Shown one piece after another: positions 8,135-14,639 of a stretch of DNA of 15,383 bases; position 1 is the stretch's first letter, and the number at the start of each line of letters is the position of its first letter. This DNA is from Litorivivens sp041619575 (GTDB taxonomy: Bacteria > Pseudomonadota > Gammaproteobacteria > Pseudomonadales > Spongiibacteraceae): NCBI GenBank assembly GCA_041619575.1, contig JBFKDP010000060.1:1-15383 (forward strand), written 5' to 3'. The notes beneath the pieces are model-generated. The model was not told the DNA's origin and searched no databases. It worked only from the letters and a program-made list of their open reading frames with translations. The position numbers and the translations under genes were made by a program.

Positions 8135-10288
8135 CTATTGAACTCGGTTGAATCGAAACTCTCCCCTGCGGTTGATTGCACGTCCTTCGTCTGAAGCATT
8201 ATCCGCCAGTGGATTGGACTCGCCACCACCCACGACCGAGATACGATTGAAATCTATTCCCTCAGCTACCAGCAGTGCTCGAGTCGCATTAGCACGTCGA
8301 CGCGACAGATCCATGTTGTAGGCTTCTGAACCGACACTGTCGGTGTAGGCATCAATACTCACGTTCACATCAGGGTTTTCCTTAAGTGAACGTATGATTT
8401 TGCTCGCCAGTGTTTGTGAGTAATCTGTCATATCAGTTTTCGCGAATAGAAATCGTACGTAGTAAACTTTTGCGAAATCGATATCCGTATTCGGTGTAAC
8501 CACAATGGAGACGGTGCCGGTACCATTGCTCTTACCGTCAGTCACGATATAGGTAAAGGTATCTGTTCCAAGGAAGCCCTCAGCGGCCCTGTAGACGAGC
8601 GCGTTTTTGTCATTCTTTTCGACAACACCATTTTTTGGCTGTGTAAAGGCACTAATCGTCAGCACATCACCATTTTCGTCGACATCGTTCTCCAGCAGTG
8701 TCGCTTTGGGTATCGCAATAACACCACCTTGTCCAACTTCAAATTGATCGCTCCCCGCAACAGGGATTGAGTTGGGGCCAGCACCGTCCTCCCCTTCGCA
8801 ACCAAAACGATTTACCCCGACATCGCGTCGGCTGTTATCACAGTGGTCAGAATTGTCTCGCTCTCTGTCAACATCCCGGTCCCAGTCCAGCGGCAACTCA
8901 TCCAGGCCGCTAGCAGCAACCTGCACAATCCGCAGGTCGTCGTCGCCTATCACCGGGGTTAAACCCAAACCCTGGAACAGGCTGCCAGCTGCCTCCAGCA
9001 CGCGATAACGCGCAACAACTGCATCAAAGTAACCCTCAATGTAGCTACTCTGGGCTCCGTTGAGTTCATTCTGGGCGTCCAGCAAATCAGTCAGATCGCG
9101 CTGCCCAATAAAGAATTCTTCTCGGTAGGAAATAACCGTTTTTTTGGCCTGAACCACGTACTCTTCAAGAAAGCCGAGTTGTTCATTCAGGGAGTTGTCA
9201 CCAGCCCATGCGAGCCTGAGCGCATTAATGACCTGACGCCTGACTCTAGCAGCATACTGCTGTTGTTCATGCACTGCGCTGACGCGCTTGCGACTCTCCG
9301 CCCGGTCCGCACCGCCGTTGTAGAAGTTGTAGGTCAAGGTCAGCGCGACGCTGGTTTCATCGGTATCACCCGGGATGCCGTTGAGGTCGTTTCCGACCTC
9401 CTGCGCGAGACGCAAATCAAGTTTCGGAAAGTATTTGCTCCGGGCTCGCTCCCTATCGTGGGTCGCAGCCTCAATATTGTATTGAGCGACCTGAATGGCG
9501 GGATGCTGACTAAGGGCCAGGTCGATCATCGCATCCAGCGTCATCGTGGCGCGTGGCGGCAACACAGGCTCGCTCAGGCTTTGGGGGTCTACATATCGAC
9601 CGAGAACCTGATGCGCCTCGCTTAGTGAGTCCTGCAGATTGTTCTGCTGGGCAATCAAACCCGCCCGGGCCCGCGCCAGGCGCCCTTCCGCCTGCTCCAG
9701 TTGAGAGCGTCGCCCCACACCGGAGCTGCTTTTTCTGCCGATCTTTTTAACCGTCTCTTCGTGAGACTCAACATTATTTCGAGCCAATTCCAGCAATCGG
9801 TAATTTTTCAGGACGTCCGTGTAAGCCTTTACGGACTCTAGTGCAACGTTATCCGCCGTATCGTATAGCTGGTATAAGGCAGCACGCATGCGAGCGTGCG
9901 CCTGGCGCTGGTTGTTTTGCGTATCGAAACCATTAAAGAGATTCTGGGTTAGCGCAAGCTCAGCCCACTGACTGTCGAAATCTGTCTTCTGTACCCCCTG
10001 AGATCCGACTACCGTTGGGAATTCGCCATCGATGCGGTTCGTCGTGGCCGTCAAGTCGACCCTTGGCAACCAGGCACTACGGGCAATATTCTGATCCTGC
10101 TCGGTCTTTCGGAATATATGCACCTGCTCCAAAATCCGCGGATGAGCATTCAAACTGTCCGCTATGTAGTCATCCATTCCAAAGGCATCGCCTGCCGACT
10201 GGGCTACGACAGCACCCGCCAACATACAGCCCGCCATAGCAACACCCGCCACCCAAACTCCACCATGCTTTTTCATGTCACGATCCAT
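8135..10288 (-). CDS. TolC-family (LapE/AggA-like) outer-membrane channel fused to TSP3-like, cadherin-like and OmpA domains
   Basis: Outer-membrane exit duct for LapA, here extended by peptidoglycan anchoring. The 717 residues run: signal peptide (about 5-31); TolC channel domain (about 34-440) with two internal repeats, each with a strand-rich segment ('LALTQNLFNG' and 'VALTLTYNFYNGG') and coiled helices; an Asp/Arg-rich linker (about 468-500) with the D-x-D-x-D spacing and two Cys (483, 497) of a thrombospondin type 3-like calcium-binding repeat; a cadherin-like/VCBS-type domain (about 507-598, 'ENDVDENGDVLTI' and 'GTDTFTYIVTDG'); and an OmpA C-terminal domain (about 605-715). In the last, Asp650 and Arg665 keep the 15-residue spacing of the diaminopimelate-binding pair. 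A plain LapE or TolC has about 420-480 residues, so this is a true fusion. Met5 (10276), with GGA 9 nt upstream, is an equally likely start. Confidence 0.9.
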   Translation of the reverse strand: MDRDMKKHGGVWVAGVAMAGCMLAGAVVAQSAGDAFGMDDYIADSLNAHPRILEQVHIFRKTEQDQNIARSAWLPRVDLTATTNRIDGEFPTVVGSQGVQKTDFDSQWAELALTQNLFNGFDTQNNQRQAHARMRAALYQLYDTADNVALESVKAYTDVLKNYRLLELARNNVESHEETVKKIGRKSSSGVGRRSQLEQAEGRLARARAGLIAQQNNLQDSLSEAHQVLGRYVDPQSLSEPVLPPRATMTLDAMIDLALSQHPAIQVAQYNIEAATHDRERARSKYFPKLDLRLAQEVGNDLNGIPGDTDETSVALTLTYNFYNGGADRAESRKRVSAVHEQQQYAARVRRQVINALRLAWAGDNSLNEQLGFLEEYVVQAKKTVISYREEFFIGQRDLTDLLDAQNELNGAQSSYIEGYFDAVVARYRVLEAAGSLFQGLGLTPVIGDDDLRIVQVAASGLDELPLDWDRDVDRERDNSDHCDNSRRDVGVNRFGCEGEDGAGPNSIPVAGSDQFEVGQGGVIAIPKATLLENDVDENGDVLTISAFTQPKNGVVEKNDKNALVYRAAEGFLGTDTFTYIVTDGKSNGTGTVSIVVTPNTDIDFAKVYYVRFLFAKTDMTDYSQTLASKIIRSLKENPDVNVSIDAYTDSVGSEAYNMDLSRRRANATRALLVAEGIDFNRISVVGGGESNPLADNASDEGRAINRRGEFRFNRVQ

Positions 10289-10664
10289 TTTGTGTATGCG
10301 GACGCACCGCAGTAGATGATTTACAGGGAATAGCCCCTATTCGCGAAGGCGTTATGCTTGGCTGGCGCTACGGTGATGTTTAACCCCGCTCACCAACCCC
10401 TACCAAGGTCGTCTCAGAAAATTGCGCTGGATTGCCGCTGGGGTTGATCAAGGGTCCACGGGCAAAGACTTCGCGTTCTTCACACACTGATACTTTGCAG
10501 CCGCCAAAACCATAAGCGATTTCCGTAATAGAAGGAGGTATTTGCCGCCGGCTCAGCGGGGGTCGATCTTGGGATCACACGAGACTTGGAAGTACAAGAG
10601 GGCTTAGACAAAGCCAAAAGGGCTTAACTTCCGAGGGGCAGATAGGGTACACTTCCGCGCCTGC
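10289..10664. other. Gene-free 376-nt stretch between the lap operon and tRNA-Arg
   Basis: This region should hold the promoter of the lap operon (minus strand) and that of the tRNA (plus strand). I see no convincing -35/-10 pair for either. Its only clear structure is a short inverted repeat at 10328-10342. An AGGAGGT sequence at 10534-10540 resembles a ribosome site but is not followed by a believable reading frame. No protein-coding region is supported. Confidence 0.5.
10328..10342. repeat. Perfect 6-bp inverted repeat in the lap operon upstream region
   Basis: GAATAG, three bases, then CTATTC. It lies about 40 nt before the assigned start of the TolC-OmpA gene. In RNA of the minus strand it would form a tight hairpin with a GGG loop; in DNA it could be a dimer-binding operator. 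The role is unknown, and six base pairs can occur by chance. Confidence 0.3.
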
Positions 10665-10741
10665 GCGCCCGTAGCTCAGCTGGATAGAGTAGGTGGCTTC
10701 GAACCACTTGGTCGGGAGTTCGAATCTCTCCGGGCGCGCCA
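10665..10741 (+). tRNA. tRNA-Arg (anticodon UCG)
   Basis: A complete cloverleaf can be drawn. The acceptor stem GCGCCCG pairs with CGGGCGC, followed by discriminator G and an encoded CCA. The D arm is GCTC/GAGT. The anticodon stem is GGTGG/CCACT with loop CTTCGAA, giving anticodon TCG. A five-base variable loop and a T arm with loop TTCGAAT complete it. The 77-nt length with CCA is normal. It reads CGN arginine codons, chiefly CGA and CGG. It is transcribed away from the lap operon and towards the pseudo-receiver gene, which ends 31 nt downstream on the other strand. No T-rich terminator follows directly. Confidence 0.95.
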
Positions 10742-10772
10742 TTTCTTATTTATCTTGATCCACCTCCCTGCT

Positions 10773-11216
10773 TTAGGCTGCGAGCCCCAACGCGGACTTC
10801 AATTCAGCCAGTTGATGACTGAACTTACGCACGCTAACCGGCTGCTCGACAAACAACTTTGCACCCATATCCGCAGCCATGCGCTTCTCTGCATCATCAG
10901 CAGAACCTGACAACAGCACGAAGGGAATTCTATCGCTGAGTTTGTAGCGCTTAGCAAGGCGCAGCAGCCTAAAACAGCATACCGGCGAGTTCTCGTCGGA
11001 GAATAGCACTAGGTCGGGCTCGGGAAAGGTAAGCCTGTCTGCATACTGTCCTTGCCGAAGCAGGTAGCGTAGCAGCTCTCGATTGTCCTGCACCCATAGT
11101 TCACGGAAACTGGGGGCCATTTTTGAAATCACAGCATTCAAAACGACGATGTCGACGACACAGTCAGCCGTCAGCAGGACAAAAAAAGGCGTTTTGTGGA
11201 CACTCAACACAGGCAT
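10773..11216 (-). CDS. Small single-domain pseudo-receiver protein (response-regulator-like)
   Basis: A stand-alone receiver-like protein of 147 residues with no output domain. The fold pattern fits the Rcp1/CheY-like class: 'FFVLLTADCVVDIVVLN' for strand 1 and the acidic turn, 'PDLVLFSDENSP' for the phospho-site strand, 'IPFVLLSGS' for strand 4 and 'GAKLFVEQPVS' for strand 5. Ser73 occupies the usual phospho-Asp position (an Asp follows at 74), Ser103 keeps the Thr/Ser site, and Gln125 replaces the conserved Lys before Pro. Normal phosphotransfer is therefore doubtful. The ATG at 11216 is preferred over an upstream GTG (11279) that adds 21 residues unlike a receiver. It may act as a protein-interaction partner; its target is unknown. 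It is divergent from csrA and convergent with tRNA-Arg. Confidence 0.7.
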   Translation of the reverse strand: MPVLSVHKTPFFVLLTADCVVDIVVLNAVISKMAPSFRELWVQDNRELLRYLLRQGQYADRLTFPEPDLVLFSDENSPVCCFRLLRLAKRYKLSDRIPFVLLSGSADDAEKRMAADMGAKLFVEQPVSVRKFSHQLAELKSALGLAA

Positions 11217-11504
11217 GATGTAACTCAATTTGTGGAGCAAAGCGGGGAAGAACCCGTGGAGCCCACCTTGCAGGCACACTCAACTCGCAATAAGCCCTTA
11301 TTAGCCACCATATGCACCGTCGGAACCATAGGTATATCTGCGTATAAACACCTTTCAGGTCACGCCTTGGCCGTGTCACTTCCAGGCGGTAATATTCACG
11401 TTCGGCGAGGATCAGTTCACCATCATGCTATTTGTTTGCATCTGCGCTAGAATCACGCATCTGCTTGGTTTAGGCGCGGTCGGTCACCCGCCAGGGAGTA
11501 TGGA
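11217..11504. other. Divergent intergenic region between the pseudo-receiver gene and csrA
   Basis: These 288 nt must carry outward promoters for both genes. On the plus strand a TAGAAT hexamer (11448-11453) is the best -10 candidate for csrA, about 50 nt before its start, but no matching -35 is visible. Nothing else is recognisable. Confidence 0.3.
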
Positions 11505-11681
11505 ATGCTAGTACTGAACAGGACACCCGGACAGGTCTTTACCATCGGCGACGATATCCGGATAACGATAGTGGCAGTGAACGGCAAAAACGTGCGCGTG
11601 GGTATTGAAGCACCACGAGAGGTTACCGTACTGAGGGCCGAGCTGGAAAAACGGGAAGACAGCAAAGATTCAAAAGAATGA
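11505..11681 (+). CDS. csrA: CsrA/RsmA, carbon storage regulator (RNA-binding post-transcriptional regulator)
   Basis: A 58-residue RNA-binding protein that acts as a dimer on GGA-containing hairpins near ribosome sites, typically switching between sessile and motile states. The family pattern is plain from the first residue: 'MLVLNRTPGQVFTIGDDI', then 'VRVGIEAPREVTVLRAEL'. Arg44, the key RNA-contact residue of CsrA, is conserved, as are Leu4 and Arg6. The acidic and lysine-rich tail after residue 48 is variable in the family. The ATG at 11505 has an AGGGAG ribosome site 6 nt upstream; an ATG at 11500 is closed by a stop after three codons. The setting is not the usual alaS-lysC neighbourhood of the main csrA, so it may be a second copy (inference). 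It converges on the gene at 11687. Confidence 0.93.
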   Translation: MLVLNRTPGQVFTIGDDIRITIVAVNGKNVRVGIEAPREVTVLRAELEKREDSKDSKE

Positions 11682-11695
11682 CCGGGTTACTCGGT
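11681..11695. other. Small hairpin spanning the convergent stop codons of csrA and the membrane-protein gene
   Basis: ACCGGG, loop TTA, CTCGGT: six pairs including one G-T wobble. The loop is the complement of the minus-strand stop codon. Neither side has a T-run, so it is not a standard intrinsic terminator, but it is the only structure between two genes whose stops are 5 nt apart. Confidence 0.25.
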
Positions 11696-12760
11696 AAAGA
11701 ACACTTCCAGCCTGAAGGTCACACTGGGCTCTGCGCTCCAGTTTAATTCCCGTGGATAGAAAATCTCCGGCGAGATTCCAAGAAATACCCAGTCTTCGTA
11801 CAACAGGTAATCCCAACTCAAACCGTAGAACGCCCCATTAACCCGCGGTACCGGCTGGCTCGCGCCAAAGGCACCAAGGCGATAGTGCAACACCGACCGT
11901 TCGGAATAGGCGCGGGTGAGCGTGTAGACGTGGGCAAACTCAAAGAGATTTAGCTCATCCTTGAATTCTGCTTCGGTCCATATTCGCAGTACATAGGAGT
12001 CTGCCAGCGGGATAGAGTGCGTGTATTCAGTCGCCTCGCTCCAGCGTTCTTCATCATCAAAATATTCGACGGTTTGGCGAAATTCTCCATGCCAGTTCTC
12101 CCCGTCTTCCTCGCCCCACTCGCGCTTTAATCTGAACTTCACATAGGGTACAAGATGGTCACGCAGGCGCACGCCGCCACTAAGGCTACGGCGCCACTTG
12201 CGCGCTTCATCATCGGGAATGAATTCGATGCCTGAAACCGAACTTTCGCGCTTGATGCGCTCACCGGTTGAAACATCACGGATGCGCTCCTCTACCGAAC
12301 TGTCTTCATCCGAACTGAAGAAGAGCTTTAGCTTTTTCTCGGTATTGGGCAGATCAACCCGAACCCGAACCCTGGCATCACTCTCGGCTTCGCCTGCATT
12401 GAAAAAACTCTGCCGCAACTGGAGCCGCAATTCACTCTCATTTTCCAGTTCGTAGGCAGCGCTATCGGTAAAATATCCGTCCAGACCACGCCACATGCCG
12501 ACATAATGCTTGGATAACCAGTCGCGCCGCTCTTCCATTTGCGTGAGCCCCCAGATCATCAGGTTTGTGCCAGCATTACCAGACTTCTCTTCCTTCTGCT
12601 GTGCTGGTTGCCGTTTTCCAAATCCGATTTCTTCACTCTCTGTGACCAGCTCTACATCCTCGGCCACAGCCGCGGGCAACAAAGCCAGCACTGCAGCGAG
12701 CATGCACCCTGCGCGCAGGAAACTTTGACGGGTAGAGCTATGGGCGAGGCTTACTGCCAT
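11687..12760 (-). CDS. Uncharacterised secreted, probably outer-membrane beta-strand-rich protein
   Basis: I do not recognise a named family. The 357 residues begin with a signal peptide (cut likely after Ala-Val-Ala, residue 33). A charged, Glu/Lys-rich linker (about 34-62) follows, then a segment with 'WLSKHYVGMWRGLDGYF' (81-97). From about 108 to the end there are many short segments of alternating polar and hydrophobic or aromatic residues, such as 'ESELRLQLRQSFF', 'VRVRVDL', 'YVKFRLKREW' and 'SVTFRLEVFF'. This pattern fits an outer-membrane beta barrel. A Cys at 19 sits inside the signal peptide and is not a convincing lipobox. The gene lies 77 nt downstream of the chalcone-isomerase-like gene on the same strand, so both probably act in the envelope as one unit. 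The start has a weak GGA site 7 nt upstream. Confidence 0.75.
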   Translation of the reverse strand: MAVSLAHSSTRQSFLRAGCMLAAVLALLPAAVAEDVELVTESEEIGFGKRQPAQQKEEKSGNAGTNLMIWGLTQMEERRDWLSKHYVGMWRGLDGYFTDSAAYELENESELRLQLRQSFFNAGEAESDARVRVRVDLPNTEKKLKLFFSSDEDSSVEERIRDVSTGERIKRESSVSGIEFIPDDEARKWRRSLSGGVRLRDHLVPYVKFRLKREWGEEDGENWHGEFRQTVEYFDDEERWSEATEYTHSIPLADSYVLRIWTEAEFKDELNLFEFAHVYTLTRAYSERSVLHYRLGAFGASQPVPRVNGAFYGLSWDYLLYEDWVFLGISPEIFYPRELNWSAEPSVTFRLEVFFTE

Positions 12761-12837
12761 TGCAATTCCGAATTATTTTCCAACTACTATAGCGTGCCTC
12801 AGGCCGGGCGGCTAACCCCATCTAGCCAGACAGGCTG

Positions 12838-13416
12838 CTAGTCAAAGCTGGCCCGCCAGTCAGAAAGGATTTCATCGCGCTGAGCTTCGCTGACCGATGC
12901 TCTACCCAGCCATAAACTCAACACAATGGCAGCACCCTCGACCGACGCCAGTGACCCCTTAAGTTCACCGTTAAGCGCAAGCGAAAGGCCGGATTGCGGG
13001 GTCCAGTATACAGCGTAGCGATCACCTTTCTCGACACTCTGCAACCAACTGCAAAAGCGATCAATTGCACTGCTGTTCGCCGCCAATATCTCGGCTGGCC
13101 AGTTTTCCTTGAGCAAATCCCGTGACATTTTTTCAAAACGCTCAGCGGATACGCCCACTCCGTACTCTATTGTTAGGTATTTACTGTAGTCCGGGCTCAG
13201 TATATCCCCGCCCTCCGGTGCTGATTGGGCTGGATCAACATAGAGCGCGACCTCGGTGATGGTCTTCCAGAGTAGCGAGTAGCGAGCCTGTGCGACTTTA
13301 TTAAAAACCGTATCCTCCACTGTTACCGAAGCAGGGAAGCTCCCGGCAGCCGCGGGCAAGCTGATAGCGATTAGCACTAGGGTCAGCGCTCTACGTATTG
13401 TCATTGGCATGCTCAT
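12838..13416 (-). CDS. Chalcone-isomerase-like periplasmic protein
   Basis: A 192-residue secreted protein. The signal peptide covers about 1-24 ('ALTLVLIAISLPAAAG'). The mature part resembles the bacterial chalcone-isomerase-like fold family: an early strand-turn ('YSLLWKTITEVALYVDP', 46-62), 'KYLTIEYGVGVSAERFEKM' (79-97), 'GDRYAVYWTPQSGLSLALNG' (131-150) and a closing helix 'AAIVLSLWLG' (162-171). In this family the bacterial members are mostly of unknown function and lack flavonoid chemistry; the fold can bind fatty acids or other hydrophobic ligands. The start is supported by an AGGGGA site about 8 nt upstream; Met5 is an alternative. It is the first gene of a likely two-gene unit with the membrane protein downstream. 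Confidence 0.75.
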   Translation of the reverse strand: MSMPMTIRRALTLVLIAISLPAAAGSFPASVTVEDTVFNKVAQARYSLLWKTITEVALYVDPAQSAPEGGDILSPDYSKYLTIEYGVGVSAERFEKMSRDLLKENWPAEILAANSSAIDRFCSWLQSVEKGDRYAVYWTPQSGLSLALNGELKGSLASVEGAAIVLSLWLGRASVSEAQRDEILSDWRASFD

Positions 13417-13772
13417 ATTCCCCTATAAATCGACATGACTTCAGTTAAACTTTTAATACGACGTGGAGTCTGCTGTGGATGTTGAACCCTGAGAATGGCA
13501 AGGCGCGCGGGGCTAGCCACGCATGATTGGCGAATAATTTCGCTCATCCGGAGGGAGCAAATAGCGGGCGCTCAGTAATGTAGAGCGCGGCCAGGCGCTT
13601 TCGGCAACCCAATCGCTCTCAATACCGCTGCGCCCATCGGGTAGACATTACACAAACCTGCAGTTCCTCACGGGCCATCGTACCCTGTGACCCAGCAAGC
13701 AACCCGGCAGCAGTGGCGCCTTTTCAGCAAAGGCGCGCCGGCGAAATACAGCACCCGGTCACAGCCCTGTCA
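13417..13772. other. Gene-free 356-nt stretch with one clear hairpin
   Basis: This lies between the end of the crotonase gene and the start of the chalcone-isomerase-like gene, so it should hold the crotonase 3' end and the promoter of the next unit. The most visible element is the hairpin at 13716-13736. No open frame with family similarity, tRNA or convincing promoter was seen. Confidence 0.5.
13716..13736. repeat. Perfect 8-bp inverted repeat (hairpin) downstream of the crotonase gene
   Basis: GCGCCTTT, loop TCAGC, AAAGGCGC. It lies 37 nt past the crotonase stop codon in the direction of transcription. No T-run follows on either strand, so it is not a typical intrinsic terminator; it could still stabilise the 3' end of the transcript. 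Confidence 0.4.
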
Positions 13773-14579
13773 CTAACGCCCTATAAACTCCGGCTGGCGC
13801 TTTTCCTTGAAGGCTCTGGGGCCTTCTCGAGCATCTTTGGACATCATTACCGCGCCAGCTTGCTCCATCTCAAGGCGAAAAGCATCCGCCCAAGGGAGTG
13901 TGTGCGAATCCAGCACCGTTTTCTTGATCGCCTGCAGCGCTAGTGGTGCATTGGCGGCCACCAGCTCTGCCAAGGCCTGGGCACGATTGCGCAATTCACC
14001 GGCTGGTACCACTTCCGATATCAAACCAATCTGCACAGCCGTAGGCGCGTCGACCGGCTCAGCAGTCAACAGGAGTTTCATGGCGTGGGCATAGGGCAGC
14101 TGCCGTGCAAGGCGCACCATGCTGCCAGCACCGGGGACAATACCCGACTTGGGTTCAGGCAAACCAAAAACAGCTGTATCAGCCGCCAGCCGAATATCCG
14201 TCGCCTGCAGTATTTCGCAGCCACCACCCAGCGCGCGGCCATTGATCGCAGCAATCACAGGTTTGTAGAGAGGCTCAGCCTTGAGCATGACCTTATCCAT
14301 GATCATGGGGTCAGCCAGCAACCTCTCTTCAATGTCGTTTTCGGGCTGGCGGGCTCCGGTCCATAAAGGAATGACACCGCCGAGGTCACCGCCACAGCAA
14401 AAATCTTCATTGCCACTGGCGGTCAATACCGCAACGCGAATCTCATCATTTTCGCGCACCTCATCCCAGGCCTCCGCCAGGCGCACAAACACTTCGGCGT
14501 TCATCGTGTTTTTGGCTTCTGGCCGATTAAGGGTGATCCAGGCAACGTGCCCGTCTTGCTCAAACAATACCGCCGACAT
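13773..14579 (-). CDS. Enoyl-CoA hydratase/isomerase (crotonase) family protein
   Basis: A cytoplasmic crotonase of 268 residues that acts on acyl-CoA thioesters, most likely adding water across a 2,3-double bond. The N-terminal 'WITLNRPEAKNTMN' (14-27) opens the fold. The first oxyanion-hole segment is 'DFCCGGDL' (59-66) and the second is 'INGRALGGGCE' (112-122). Glu122 and Glu142 keep the 20-residue spacing of the two catalytic glutamates of true hydratases (rat Glu144 and Glu164), which favours hydratase over isomerase. The C-terminal helix ends with 'AREGPRAFKEKRQPEF', common in the family. The start has AGAGG 9 nt upstream. It lies 60 nt downstream of the haloalkane-dehalogenase-like gene on the same strand. 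The precise acyl substrate cannot be told from sequence. Confidence 0.92.
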   Translation of the reverse strand: MSAVLFEQDGHVAWITLNRPEAKNTMNAEVFVRLAEAWDEVRENDEIRVAVLTASGNEDFCCGGDLGGVIPLWTGARQPENDIEERLLADPMIMDKVMLKAEPLYKPVIAAINGRALGGGCEILQATDIRLAADTAVFGLPEPKSGIVPGAGSMVRLARQLPYAHAMKLLLTAEPVDAPTAVQIGLISEVVPAGELRNRAQALAELVAANAPLALQAIKKTVLDSHTLPWADAFRLEMEQAGAVMMSKDAREGPRAFKEKRQPEFIGR

Positions 14580-14639
14580 AATCCTATGGCCTCTTATTTA
14601 CCTTTTTTACCTTGCTTCTTAGTCTATGCCATGCAGCCA

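Noticed and set aside
10534..10540. AGGAGGT resembling a strong ribosome site on the plus strand
   Set aside because: No ATG or GTG follows at a suitable distance; a TTG frame runs only 21 codons with no recognisable product.
11217..11279. N-terminal extension of the pseudo-receiver protein from a GTG codon
   Set aside because: The extra 21 residues do not fit a receiver fold, and an ATG at 11216 gives the normal N-terminus.
11453..11665. Minus-strand frame opposite csrA
   Set aside because: Fully antisense to a clearly recognised CsrA; a shadow of its codons.
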